64,000 nt of DNA from Carposina sasakii (GCA_014607495.2 CP053156.1:14384001-14448000), one strand, 5' to 3'. Positions 1-10,429 are shown, counted from the first letter of the stretch. Notes: generated from the letters alone by a model not told the origin. Numbers and translations are program-made.

Positions 1-369
1 CTGGAGACGGCGGGCACCAGCTCGGCGCCAGCGACGCCGTCGCTTGAGAGTGGGCAAGGCGGTGCATGCGGGCCACGCTTTATTAACACGCAATTTGGTC
101 ATATCATCGGTGGGGCGTTACCTTTTTCTTATTCTTCTAACATTTGCAAAGTAGCTTTAAATTGTAATACATGTGACTCAGATATCTCTGATATTTTAAC
201 AAATTTTTGGAAGACTGAAGGTGTCTCTGAGGTTTTTAATGAAAAATCATCGGAGCAAGAACTTTGTGAGTACATTTTTGCAAAAAATGTTCAGTTGAAG
301 GACAGCATATTTGAAGTTGCTTTGCCTTTGAAGTTACATATGCAAAGGCACAGCTTAAACAGTTACTAG
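1..369 (+). pseudogene. pol: BEL/Pao protease-RT linker remnant
   Basis: Frame 1 is open from the first base to TAG at 367-369. It reads like the region after the BEL/Pao protease: QFGHIIGGALPF (about codons 31-42) matches the conserved GW-I-GG type segment. It is followed by ILTNFWKTEGVSE and FEVALPLK, the conserved entry to the RT domain. Immediately after FEVALPLK the sequence jumps, around positions 335-350, to sequence that belongs at the end of RT and continues in another frame (372-2879). The RT catalytic motifs are therefore missing, and translation would end at TAG 367. Confidence 0.75.
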
Positions 370-371
370 GA

Positions 372-2879
372 ATGGGTAGTTTTCATACTCATAAATGGTC
401 ATCTAATTATAGTGAACTATTGAATGACATACCTTCAGCTGAGCAACAATTTGATGATATCGAATTGCAAAGCGATAATTACGTTTTAAAGACATTGGGT
501 TTACAATTAGTTGTAAAAGAAGATAGATTTAGAATCACTTGCCCAGTGCCCTTTAATAAAGATAACATTACAAAAAGGGATATATTGGCTTATATAGGGA
601 GATTGTATGACCCTTTGGGATTTGTTAGTCCTATAATAGTCCAAGCAAAGACTATAATGCAAAAATTATGGCTGTCTAAGACTGATTGGAATGCAGCTCC
701 AGCTGATGATATAAAGAGGGAGTGGTTGGATTTCTCATCTAGTCTAGAAAGCATGGATCCAATTTATGTACATAGAAACATAAAAGTAAATGTTGTAGAC
801 ATAGCCGAGCTTATAGGTTTCTCTGACGCTTCCAGCACCACAGCTTTTGGATGCTGTGTATATCTGCGAGTAACCAAACCAACAGGTGAAATAAAGATGC
901 ACTTGCTCTGTTCAAAATCGCGTATTAACCCGCTTAATAATAAAAATAGCACCGTGCCGCGCTTAGAGCTGAATGCCGCTTTACTGTTATCAATACTGAT
1001 GGTTAAAGTTCGTGACACGCTTGCATTAAAGTTAAAAATAAGTAGAATTTATTTATTTGCTGATTCAAAAATCGTGATAGCATGGTTACATACTGATCCT
1101 ATAAAGTTAATGGCATATGTAGCAAACAGAGTAAATGCAACTTTAAAACATTTTTCTCCTGACCAGTGGTTGTATGTCAGTACTAAACATAACCCTGCTG
1201 ATTATGTCAGTAGGGGCGTGCATCCTCATGAGCTTGGCTCATGCAGCATGTGGTGGCATGGCCCTCAGTTTTTGTATGATAGTATGTATAAATTTAAGAT
1301 TTGTATAGATGTTCCTGAAAACATACCTGAGATGAAGCCGTGCATAGGATTCTCCAGCAATAAGGTAATCTCTTTTGATAATAATCTTGAGTTTAGGGAA
1401 AGAATACACAAGCATTCTAGTATTCACAAAATGGTTAGAATATTAGCATATATTTTAAGATTTACATATTGTTTAAAAGGTGAGAGAAATGTACAAACCT
1501 TTTTATCTAGTAGAGAATTAACTGCTGCTTTATTATTATTAATAAAATGGGAACAAGAAAGGTATTTTGCGCATGATTTGTCTTGCCTTAAAAATAATGA
1601 GTGTGTTAAAGGTTCACTGCAAAGCCTGCATCCCTTTATTGATGACATAGGTATCATGCGTGTTGGTGGCAGATTGCATCATTCTGATATTCCTTTTTCT
1701 CAAAAGCATCAAATTATTTTACCAAGAGAATCTCATATTACTAGTTGTATAATAAGATGTGAGCATGAAAGGCTTTTACATGCTCCACCTAAGCTTTTAT
1801 TGTCAAATTTAAACCAAAAGTATTGGATTGTTAATGGACTTTCGCATGTAAAGAAATTTAGAAATAGATGTATTGTTTGTTTTAGACAAAAAGCTTCTGC
1901 GTCCAAGCAGCTAATGGGTTCCTTGCCAACAGGAAGAGTCACTTCCATGAGTCGTCCATTTGAAACTGTTGGCGTTGATTATGCTGGGCCGATTGATGTA
2001 AAGCTTTCTCGAATTAGAAAATCTGTTACAGACAAGGGTTACATTTGCGTTTTTGTTTGTTTTGCCACAAAGGCAATTCACTTAGAATTAGCCTCAGATT
2101 TGACTTCTGAAACGTATCTCGCTTGCCTAAGGCGCTTTATTTCGCGACGTGGAATGCCCAAAGATATATACTCGGACAACGCCAGCACGTTCAAAGGAGC
2201 AAGGAACCAACTGGTTTCTCTTTATAAATTGCAGTCGTCACAGAACCATCAAGGCAAGGTGCAAAAGTATGCATCACAAAATGGAATTAACTTTCATTTC
2301 ATACCTTCTTACTCACCAACCTTTGGTGGCCTGTGGGAGGCTGCTGTTAAGAGCACTAAGTATCATCTTAAGAGGACGTTACTAAGCCAGTTATTAACTT
2401 ATGAACAGATTAACACTATCTTGGTAGAGATTGAATGTGTATTAAACTCTAGACCATTAATTCCATTATCATCATCTGATGTAAATGATTATACTTATTT
2501 AACGCCAGGGCATTTCTTAATAGGTAGTGCTCTCACTATGCATCCTGAGATTGATGTATTTAATGTACCCCAAAATAGATTAACTCACTGGAAATTATGT
2601 ACCCAGTTTAAGCAATTGTTTTGGAAAATGTGGTATAAACAGTATCTTAATGTATTACAAAACAGACCTAAATGGCTAAATGAGGTACCAAATGTTAAGA
2701 TTGGTTCTCTTGTAATTTTAAAGGAAGATAATTTAGCTTGTATGGAATGGCCAATGGCTAGAATTGTAAAGTTATTCCCAGGTCATGATGGGAAAGTAAG
2801 GGCTGTAGAAGTCAGAACTTCAAATAACAATACTCATATTCGTGGTATTCATAAAATTTGTTTATTGCCCATTGATTGA
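372..2879 (+). CDS. pol: BEL/Pao polyprotein C-terminal part: RNase H and integrase
   Basis: The 835-residue frame begins at the last piece of the RT/connection region (FHTHKWSSN near residue 7, the counterpart of F-LRKW-SN in the family). It continues with RNase H (FSDAS near residue 150, LELNAALL, FADSKIVIAWL). Then come the integrase zinc-binding H-H-C-C region (about 455-505) and the integrase core: D in GVDYAGPI near 534, D in YSDNAST near 600, E in GGLWEAAVK near 655. The C-terminal BEL/Pao domain ends in HIRGIHKICLLPID. The integrase and RNase H look undamaged. The ATG at 372 is only the first in-frame Met after the deletion junction; the ancestral protein continued upstream. The minus-strand frames inside it are shadows. 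Confidence 0.85.
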   Translation: MGSFHTHKWSSNYSELLNDIPSAEQQFDDIELQSDNYVLKTLGLQLVVKEDRFRITCPVPFNKDNITKRDILAYIGRLYDPLGFVSPIIVQAKTIMQKLWLSKTDWNAAPADDIKREWLDFSSSLESMDPIYVHRNIKVNVVDIAELIGFSDASSTTAFGCCVYLRVTKPTGEIKMHLLCSKSRINPLNNKNSTVPRLELNAALLLSILMVKVRDTLALKLKISRIYLFADSKIVIAWLHTDPIKLMAYVANRVNATLKHFSPDQWLYVSTKHNPADYVSRGVHPHELGSCSMWWHGPQFLYDSMYKFKICIDVPENIPEMKPCIGFSSNKVISFDNNLEFRERIHKHSSIHKMVRILAYILRFTYCLKGERNVQTFLSSRELTAALLLLIKWEQERYFAHDLSCLKNNECVKGSLQSLHPFIDDIGIMRVGGRLHHSDIPFSQKHQIILPRESHITSCIIRCEHERLLHAPPKLLLSNLNQKYWIVNGLSHVKKFRNRCIVCFRQKASASKQLMGSLPTGRVTSMSRPFETVGVDYAGPIDVKLSRIRKSVTDKGYICVFVCFATKAIHLELASDLTSETYLACLRRFISRRGMPKDIYSDNASTFKGARNQLVSLYKLQSSQNHQGKVQKYASQNGINFHFIPSYSPTFGGLWEAAVKSTKYHLKRTLLSQLLTYEQINTILVEIECVLNSRPLIPLSSSDVNDYTYLTPGHFLIGSALTMHPEIDVFNVPQNRLTHWKLCTQFKQLFWKMWYKQYLNVLQNRPKWLNEVPNVKIGSLVILKEDNLACMEWPMARIVKLFPGHDGKVRAVEVRTSNNNTHIRGIHKICLLPID

Positions 2880-3194
2880 TGTTTGTGATTGATTTGTGTA
2901 ACATGTTTTTCATAACCTGATTATTATTTTATGGTTTAGGTATTAACAAAAATACAGAATAGTGCCTAATAAGTACAGTTAGTATAATAATAGGATAATA
3001 TTAATGGAAAAACATTAATGTGTTAAAGGTTGATATTCTGTTTAAAATGACTATTAGGTTAGTTGATACTTAATGAGTATAGTATGTGTTTAAGGTTGAT
3101 ATTCTGTTTAGTTAATGAGTATTATTTCAGTTTTTCATTGTTTTAAAGTAACATTTTAACATAAAATGTTTTTACTATTTGCGAGGCCGCAGCA

Positions 3195-3357
3195 TGTTGG
3201 GATTTATACATTTGTATATAGCAACATTAAGATTAGAAAGATGTATATCTCTCTCTCTCTCTGTACCATTCGTTTGGAATATACGCAATAACTGAATCTC
3301 CTGCATTTTAATTCCTATCACCGTGCCTTTATGCAACTAGCAAGCCAAATAACAACA
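3195..3357 (+). repeat. Candidate 3' LTR of the first BEL/Pao element
   Basis: TGTTGGGATTTATAC follows directly on the polypurine/GC tract ending GCAGCA, as expected for a BEL/Pao 3' LTR. The end is uncertain: AACAACA at 3351-3357 is one possible TG...CA terminus, and CTGCACA at about 3362-3368 is another. A (TC)n run lies at 3247-3261. There is no second copy in the window to confirm the limits. Confidence 0.45.
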
Positions 3358-3364
3358 GAACGCT

Positions 3365-3427
3365 GCACACCCAGGACCTATGGCATCGCAGGCAGGGTCA
3401 CTACCTACTACACCAATCGGCCGTCAT
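3365..3427 (-). repeat. tRNA-derived SINE A, 5' head fragment
   Basis: The reverse complement gives ACGGCCGATTGGTGTAGTAG...CCTGCCTGCGATGCCATAGG, the same head as the copies at 14432 and 46222. It includes the A box (TGGTGTAGTAGG) but stops before the B box. Confidence 0.7.
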
Positions 3428-4313
3428 TTGATCTCTCATAATTGGCAGTTAGACTCTTACGATGTGCACACAAGGACTGATTATTATTATCATAGTATTG
3501 TAGTGAAGCCTTATTGAAAATTTATTTTGCCATATCTGTATTGTTCTGTGTTTTGGTAGTAATTATAATGAGAGATGTTTAATTAGTAGATTAACCTAAG
3601 GTGAGGATACCACGGTTGTTGGCGAAACATATGTACCTATAGATTATTAATCTAGTTTTTGATTTCGGAATAGTGCAATGTATTGTCTTGCATGCTAGGT
3701 GCTCGGGTCTGGTTTCTCGTGGCGATTGTAGTTAGTGCAAGTGCCTGTTTTCGCAGTTATGAGTTATCAGATCCGAGGGTCAGTGGAGGGTGTAGGGCCC
3801 GGTGGTGGGCGCACCCATAGTGAATGTTTCAACTTGCGAATTGTAACGCCTAATACAATTTCATTGTCCTAAGGTTCACTTACATTACAGGAACACTAAG
3901 AAGATGTTTTTCCAGGTGACGTCAGAGCTAGAAACCAACTTGAGTAAAATTTGTTCCAAAAACTTGTCAAAAATACTCCTTTGATGCCAAAGGAGAAACT
4001 TACCTACATCGTATTTGTCCTGTGGTAATTAAGTTATTTAATTGACATCATACAACTGTACACGTATAAAATAGTTTTGCTTATAGAGATAATATAGAGA
4101 ATAAAATAAAGCGATTTTGCGCCCCAATTCCCTGGAGGAAAATATGCCAAATTATACTTTTTATTCATGGCAATAAAAGCCTCTGTGTACAATTATTATT
4201 CGTTATTCTTTAAAACTGAGTATATTTATGTTTTCCTAGTCCGTTGTTTCGTTTTTTGTTAAGCCTTTGACATTCATGCAGGATCAAGAGGATATGCAAT
4301 TCGATTATATTAA
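3428..4313. other. Intergenic stretch, partly a repeat
   Basis: No gene is supported. Positions about 3700-3880 are a repeat also found inverted at 32903-33085. The rest is AT-rich sequence with no recognisable coding or RNA feature. Confidence 0.5.
3700..3880 (+). repeat. Dispersed repeat E (CTCGGGTCTGG...GGGCCCGGTGG)
   Basis: The block from GCTCGGGTCTGGTTTC to AGGGCCCGGTGGTGGG is followed by CATAGTGAATGTTTCAAC and TTGTAACGCC. The same block recurs at 32903-33085 with the GC-rich core in the opposite orientation relative to the CATAGTGAATG flank. A shorter piece lies at 20463-20530 and a diverged one near 45633-45745. Confidence 0.7.
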
Positions 4314-4655
4314 CAACTAGTGGACGCCCGCGACTCAGTCCGCGTGGACTACAGAAAAAAACAAAACGTGCAAATTATCCAGGATAAAAATATTTCCCCG
4401 GGATATAAAGTAGCCTATATGTTAAGTGGGACCTGTCACAATATATTCCTGAAAACTGCAAGAAATCGGTTCAGCCTTTTCTGAGATTAGCGTGCGCAAA
4501 CTCAAAGACAAACCGAGAAACAGACAAAAATTTCAAAAATCATTATTTTGGGTATTTGTGCGTTGATAAAGGTCTCCTATAATATTTTTTCTCATATATC
4601 TACCATGTACAGACAGCGATCCGTTACATTTTTATCATACTCGTATGTATAGAAG
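4314..4655 (+). repeat. GTGGACGCCCGCGAC dispersed repeat, long copy
   Basis: It runs from ACTAGTGGACGCCCGCGACT to GACAGCGATCCGTTACATTT. It contains the GAAATCGGTTCAGCC and GAGATTAGCGTGC blocks shared with the copies at 10430, 21458, 35519 and 61570 (the last on the - strand). Such repeats are usually LINE 3' ends or LINE-dependent SINE-like elements. The exact class is not established here. Confidence 0.75.
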
Positions 4656-4684
4656 ATGTTTAGATTAGAAGGTCGGTTGACTAT

Positions 4685-4870
4685 AGGTTTTCCATAGTAC
4701 TCGTATACCTATAAGTCCTAGGTTCAAATCTTGCTCGATGCAAACATTGGTATAGCGAGTTATGGATGTTTCCATGACTATCTATTATAGGGATTTATAT
4801 ATCATTGCTACCTACGTCACAGGGTCTTTGGATTTTTAATATGGGACTACAAAAATGTGTTGTAAAAGTG
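4685..4870 (+). repeat. tRNA-derived SINE A, diverged 5'-truncated copy
   Basis: It shares with the 14432 copy a B-box-like GGTTCAAATCTTGC, GCAAACATTGGTAT, GGATGTTTCCATGACTATCTAT, TATCATTGCTACCTACG and GGGACTA...TGTGTTGTAAAGTG in the same order, with many substitutions. Confidence 0.6.
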
Positions 4871-4934
4871 TTCAATTTTTATTTTATTTAACCGTACCCG
4901 TCAAACACAGCTTTTGACAGCAAAATGTATTATT

Positions 4935-5362
4935 GATCAAATCAAATCATTTATTTTGCACAAAATATGAGTAATATTGTTACAGGTTGTTATAGTTTAG
5001 TCTAGTTCATACATATTTTGTCATGGGAGACATGCAAAAAAACTTATTCTATTTAAAAATTATCATCATTAATTGTAATATTCCTGGTACAAATACATAT
5101 TCTTATTACATAAAATGTCAAATGTTATTATACGAGTATTATGTCAGATTAAATTAATACAAATAGGAACATACATAAATTCATTATAAAATAAAAATTT
5201 CCTATTTGATTTCAAATTTAGCCGCTAAAAATTCATTTACTGAGTAATAAACGCCACTCATCAATAATTCTGTAAATAGTTTAAATTGTTTATTAATAAG
5301 ATCTTTATATATACACCCTAACCGTTAACGTAGTTGCGCAGTTCTTTATAAACCTTTTTACC
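4935..5362 (-). mobile_element. Jockey-like LINE, 5'-truncated 3' end
   Basis: On the - strand this piece matches the end of the LINE at 21639-25540. The degraded C terminus of ORF2 (around 5220-5362) has stop codons. It is followed by a 3' UTR with GAATAAG...TTTGCATGTC and ACAAAATATGTATGAAC, ending at AAATAAATGATTTGATTTGAT. It is an old, 5'-truncated relative of the other element. Confidence 0.65.
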
Positions 5363-5551
5363 CGGTAGGAGAGTAATGTTTTTCAAGTGTGTGTATGTGT
5401 GTATGTGACTTTGGAACACCACTGGAGCCTAAACGATTGGTCACATTTGAGCATGATGAGCTTATTCTACTACAAAATACTGCCCGTCCACCCGTCCGCC
5501 TGTCATCTGTCTAACAGCGACACCATTTTGTATAAACGAACGTCTGAAACG

Positions 5552-5591
5552 CTGTCCACTTCTTCCCCTATTACAGGCAAGAAGTGGACAG
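5552..5591. repeat. Perfect 13-bp hairpin at the LTR edge
   Basis: CTGTCCACTTCTT (5552-5564) and AAGAAGTGGACAG (5579-5591) are perfect complements around a 14-nt loop. The same hairpin is at 8587-8626 in the other LTR. On the element's strand it lies just inside the 3' edge of the LTR, i.e. in U5 next to the primer site for the 5' copy. Confidence 0.8.
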
Positions 5592-5900
5592 GTCCAGTTA
5601 ATGAATTTAAAACAAAAGAAAAATATGGTAAAGCTAAGTGATTAAAATAAAAAAAACAATTTATGAACACGAGACTAATTTATTAAAGTGAACGCGATAA
5701 CAGGTCGTGGGTGACTAATCCTGGTTTCTTTGATAAATATTAAAATTGTTTACAACAAAAGACACGTAACTTCGGGCGAGACGTATCCCCGGTAGCAGCC
5801 GAGGCCGCGATGCGAAGAGTCCGACGGAATGCTCGGCAGGTGTGGGTGAGCTCGGCGGGTCAATTCCCGTTCGGTAATTTTTGGCAAATCCTCGGAATGT

Positions 5901-5998
5901 TCCAAATCCAATCCAATTCCGAACGAAATCCAATTCCGAACGTAATCCAATTCCGAATGAAATCCAAATCCGGACGAGATCCTAATCCGGACGTAATC
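5901..5998. repeat. Short tandem repeats inside the LTR
   Basis: About six units of roughly 17-18 bp built on AATCCAATTCCGAACG, drifting to AATCCTAATCCGGACG. The same array is at 8936-9033 in the other LTR. Confidence 0.75.
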
Positions 5999-7257
5999 GC
6001 CACCGAACCTGGAATTTAACAGATCCGGTGTAAGGCGGTGTGCCTCTTCCCAAATCTGCCAATCGGGTAACGTCTCCAAATAAAAAATCATTACAATTAA
6101 TATTATCCGATTGGCAGAGACATTTACAAAGGAAAAAAAAAATGGAGCTGAGTAGAAAAAAAAATAATCCGAATATTCAGATTTAGCAATAAAAAATTAT
6201 AAAAAAAAAGGTAGAAGGTGACTACAACTAATATTTGCAATCTGAATATTCGGAATAGGCTTTGGAAAAAAAACACAATAAATAATACTCAATAATATAA
6301 AATACATTAGATTATATAAATACAGAATAAAATAAATATATACCTATAATTACAAATAATATTATAGAAGAAGGTAGTTATAGGTGCGTAGCTGGTACCT
6401 TGGAATCCGGATTATTACACAATAATTCCTTCTTATGTACCTTTAGTTTTAATTAAATACGTTCATATTTAGGGCTAAACTCAAATATGAACCTAAATCA
6501 AGGCTTCCACTAAGATAACGGTCATATTAAAATTGTGAGGTAGTCAAATAATCTAGATTCCGTCGCAGTACTAATGTATAATAATAAACTAACTAATATT
6601 AAATAATGGCATTCGTGGATAGCGAATTAGAATTAAGTATATTATTTATAATTAGGTACCTATAACACGGTCAGCTAATGAGATACAGTAGCTATCCAGA
6701 ATCCAGACCAACGATAAGTGCTAGAACACTATTTAGCACAGCATAGAATATATAAACATTTTAACGAAGCTACAACGCACCTATAATTGCTACACGAAAT
6801 AAATAGATACAATATAGCTATATATATTCACTCACTTACCTAGTTCGAAGTGGCGACACTTATCACAGATTAAATTATTGAGTTGCACTATGGCGACTAT
6901 TTGAGTTGCAAAACAGCAGAAAGTAATATTTATAATAGGTAAGGAACGAGGAATTAACTTAGGCTTCAAAATAGTTCCTAATCCTCTGAGACAAACTTTG
7001 GTAATGCTGGCGACCGCGCGATCGAGGCAACAGACTTGTACGTACCGAGCCGCACGGTTATTGACCTCAGCCTAGAATGGCCTTGCCATTGGTTAATATT
7101 TTAATATCCCCGCCCGGCGTAAATTTTAGAGATTTTATTACCATAAAAGGTAATCTTGGTGCCAAAAAGACGAAATTCCGGCTAGACTGGCAACGCCCAA
7201 AACGTTTTTGAAATAAAACGACGGCACCATGTCGCGAGAATTTTGAACAACGCGACA

Positions 7258-7279
7258 TTGCCCCCCCTCGACAGAAAGG
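7258..7279 (-). other. Polypurine tract of the 5.5-kb element
   Basis: On the - strand the sequence directly before the 3' LTR (TGTCGCG...) is GTCGAGGGGGGGCAA, a purine-rich plus-strand primer site. Confidence 0.7.
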
Positions 7280-7784
7280 TTTTTAGGCGTAGAAGACGAC
7301 GATAAAACCGCCAAGGACGAAGGAGTTAAAAAAAACCTCGGAAACACTCATCAACATACATACGATCCATACATACCATCATCAATCATACATCATATTC
7401 ATACTATGTGGGAGTTGCTGAAATTGCAATCACACTTACTCTGACACAATAGAGATCAGAACTAGAATATTAGGCTGACTCATGACAAGTGATCCTAGAA
7501 CGAAATTTTGTCCTTAACGATAAGATTCGAGAACAATATAGCGATGCCCAGAAGATTAAATATATTAGTTAGGTGCAGGGTCACTAACCGCCCTGCTGCG
7601 TTTGATGAGGCCTTAATTAAAAGTAAATTAAGGTATGAAGAAAAAAAATGGCTTATTTAACAAGTCATCATCCGCTTGAGTGATAAGGCTTTGGGTTGAC
7701 CTTCCTAAAATACCAAATCTTCGACAACCACCATTGATCTCGAACTCGCTGCCAATCTAATTACTCTTGAATAAAATTCCGAAA

Positions 7785-8135
7785 TCACGCTAAACCTATT
7801 AAGAAATGAAAGTAAGAAAGTAATAATAAAGAAAAAATTATAAATGAAAAATTATATAGAATTATTAGACAATCTAAAATCTTTAATATGCCAATCCCCA
7901 ATACTCTTCCCCAGACATATCTTGTAAAGTAAAAACAAGTGAAGATTTGAAATGAAACGAACTTGAGCTTGAGGAGCTCGCATAAATTATTGTGGTCACA
8001 TACCACCGTAATAGCAGGTGCAACGTCATTGCACTTGACACACGGCTCATCCTTCACCGTAGGTACTGTAGGTGATGAAGGACCAGCCGAAGGATTCGGT
8101 GACAAATATAATGTCGGGGTTGTAGGCCGCGACAT
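7785..8135 (-). CDS. Short gag-like or unknown frame inside the non-autonomous LTR element
   Basis: The first ATG-initiated frame downstream of the primer site, about 440 nt from the 5' LTR, gives 116 residues. The N-terminal 65 are Ser/Pro/Thr-rich and contain a CVKC...CDHNNLC cysteine pattern. The C-terminal part is hydrophobic and rich in Phe/Leu/Ile, which looks like out-of-frame or noncoding sequence. Position suggests it is the start of a gag-type ORF left after deletion of the rest, but I do not recognise a domain. It may be non-coding. No other convincing frame exists in 7258-8579. Confidence 0.3.
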   Translation of the reverse strand: MSRPTTPTLYLSPNPSAGPSSPTVPTVKDEPCVKCNDVAPAITVVCDHNNLCELLKLKFVSFQIFTCFYFTRYVWGRVLGIGILKILDCLIILYNFSFIIFSLLLLSYFHFLIGLA

Positions 8136-8566
8136 CTTGATTTGATAAAAATTAATTTAAATTTAAAAATATGAAAAAGAGAATGTAAAAAAATTAAAAA
8201 ATTAAAAAAAAAAAACACCCCGAAGGTAGTACAAAAATAAAATCCGTTGAATATAACGAAATATCTGGATAACTCGCTAAATGAAAAAGGTAGTGAGTGA
8301 AACAGAAGAAATAAATATATATATATAAAGAATAAAAATACTTATATAATATGCGGACCTGTGAAAATAACGGGTACCCAATTTCTTCCAACAACCCCAA
8401 AATAAGGGTTGGAGTCTATTGGGTCGCAGTATTTCACCGGGCGTGCCAGGCCGCGAGCACTACTGCTATGAAATAAAAAAAATACACAAAGCTGAAAAGT
8501 ATACAAAATATTAAATATGACTCACCAATCACCTAGAAACCAGGATCAATGTTATGTAATAAAAAC

Positions 8567-8579
8567 GAGTGGGCGCCAA
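8567..8579 (-). other. Primer binding site of the 5.5-kb element
   Basis: On the - strand the first bases after the 5' LTR are T-TGGCGCCCACTC. TGGCGCC matches the 3' end of tRNA-Lys-type primers. Confidence 0.65.
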
Positions 8580-10292
8580 TGAAACGCTGTCCACTTCTTC
8601 CCCTATTACAGGCAAGAAGTGGACAGGTCCAGTTAATGAATTTAAAACAAAAGAAAAATATGGTAAAGCTAAGTGATTAAAATAAAAAAAACAATTTATG
8701 AACACGAGACTAATTTATTAAAGTGAACGCGATAACAGGTCGTGGGTGACTAATCCTGGTTTCTTTGATAAATATTAAAATTGTTTACAACAAAAGACAC
8801 GTAACTTCGGGCGAGACGTATCCCCGGTAGCAGCCGAGGCCGCGATGCGAAGAGTCCGACGGAATGCTCGGCAGGTGTGGGTGAGCTCGGCGGGTCAATT
8901 CCCGTTCGGTAATTTTTGGCAAATCCTCGGAATGTTCCAAATCCAATCCAATTCCGAACGAAATCCAATTCCGAACGTAATCCAATTCCGAATGAAATCC
9001 AAATCCGGACGAGATCCTAATCCGGACGTAATCGCCACCGAACCTGGAATTTAACAGATCCGGTGTAAGGCGGTGTGCCTCTTCCCAAATCTGCCAATCG
9101 GGTAACGTCTCCAAATAAAAAATCATTACAATTAATATTATCCGATTGGCAGAGACATTTACAAAGGAAAAAAAAAATGGAGCTGAGTAGAAAAAAAAAT
9201 AATCCGAATATTCAGATTTAGCAATAAAAAATTATAAAAAAAAAAGGTAGAAGGTGACTAGAACTAATATTTGCAATCTGAATATTCGGAATAGGCTTTG
9301 GAAAAAAACACAATAAATAATACTCAATAATATAAAATACATTAGATTATATAAATACAGAATAAAATAAATATATACCTATAATTACAAATAATATTAT
9401 AGAAGAAGGTAGTTATAGGTGCGTAGCTGGTACCTTGGAATCCGGATTATTACACAATAATTCCTTCTTATGTACCTTTAGTTTTAATTAAATACGTTCA
9501 TATTTAGGGCTAAACTCAAATATGAACCTAAATCAAGGCTTCCACTAAGATAACGGTCATATTAAAATTGTGAGGTAGTCAAATAATCTAGATTCCGTCG
9601 CAGTACTAATGTATAATAATAAACTAACTAATATTAAATAATGGCATTCGTGGATAGCGAATTAGAATTAAGTATACCATTTATAATTAGGTACCTATAA
9701 CACGGTCAGCTAATGAGATACAGTAGCTATCCAGAATCCAGACCAACGATAAGTGCTAGAACACTATTTAGCACAGCATAGAATATATAAACATTTTAAC
9801 GAAGCTACAACGCACCTATAATTGCTACACGAAATAAATAGATACAATATAGCTATATATATTCACTCACTTACCTAGTTCGAAGTGGCGACACTTATCA
9901 CAGATTAAATTATTGAGTTGCACTATGGCGACTATTTGAGTTGCAAAACAGCAGAAAGTAATATTTATAATAGGTAAGGAACGAGGAATTAACTTAGGCT
10001 TCAAAATAGTTCCTAATCCTCTGAGACAAACTTTGGTAATGCTGGCGACCGCGCGATCGAGGCAACAGCCTTGTACGTACCGAGCCGCACGGTTATTGAC
10101 CTCAGCCTAGAATGGCCTTGCCATTGGTTAATATTTTAATATCCCCGCCCGGCGTAAATTTTAGAGATTTTATTACCATAAAAGGTAATCTTGGTGCCAA
10201 AAAGACGAAATTCCGGCTAGACTGGCAACGCCCAAAACGTTTTTGAAATAAAACGACGGCACCATGTCGCGGGAATTTTGAACAACGCGACA
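8580..10292 (-). repeat. 5' LTR of the 5.5-kb non-autonomous element
   Basis: Second LTR copy, offset 3,035 bp from the first. As the element lies on the - strand this is the 5' LTR and should carry its promoter. I see no certain TATA box or polyadenylation signal that could be assigned without expression data. Confidence 0.85.
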
Positions 10293-10429
10293 CGTCATTA
10301 TATCAGCTTCTCATTGTACTTCCTCCATGACCGTAGCGCGTGGCTGCCAAATATGCCATCGATTGGGATTGAGGTCGAGAGACTTTAGATTTTTTTCATT
10401 TTTAAGAACTGTTACACATTTGCGACTAC

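Larger units (their letters stand above)
1..3357 (+). mobile_element. BEL/Pao LTR retrotransposon, 3' part, RT-deleted
   Basis: The left part is cut by the window edge. In order it holds the protease-to-RT linker (1-369), RNase H and integrase (372-2879), a 3' untranslated stretch with a repeated GGTTGATATTCTGTTTA segment, a purine/GC tract GAGGCCGCAGCA, and the start of a 3' LTR at TGTTGGGA (3195). The RT domain that should lie between linker and RNase H is absent, and the two parts are in different frames. The 5' LTR and gag lie outside the window, so LTR age and target duplication cannot be judged. Confidence 0.85.
5545..7257 (-). repeat. 3' LTR of the 5.5-kb non-autonomous element
   Basis: It is identical in length (1,713 bp) to 8580-10292 and nearly identical in sequence. 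Visible differences are near 6224, 6641-6642, 7035 and 7237, plus two poly-A length changes near 6210 and 6265. It contains a hairpin at 5552-5591 and short tandem repeats at about 5901-5998. The ORF-like stretches inside it occur in both LTRs and resemble no protein. Confidence 0.85.
5541..10296 (-). mobile_element. Non-autonomous LTR retrotransposon with 1.7-kb LTRs
   Basis: Two direct copies of 1,713 bp (5545-7257 and 8580-10292) begin TG and end CA. They are bounded by the 4-bp duplication CGTC (5541-5544, 10293-10296). Between them lie only 1,322 bp. The element runs on the - strand: next to the right LTR the - strand reads T-TGGCGCCCACTC, a tRNA-Lys-type primer site, and next to the left LTR it reads GAGGGGGGGCAA, a polypurine tract. 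No protease, RT, RNase H or integrase can be found. The LTRs differ by about five substitutions and two A-run length changes, so the insertion is recent. The class (Ty3/gypsy-like) is inferred from the primer site and 4-bp duplication only. Confidence 0.85.

Noticed and set aside
5715..6091. Small proteins of 72 and 113 residues (and their copies at 8750-9126)
   Set aside because: They lie entirely within the two LTRs, overlap each other in different frames and arise from the 17-bp tandem repeats.
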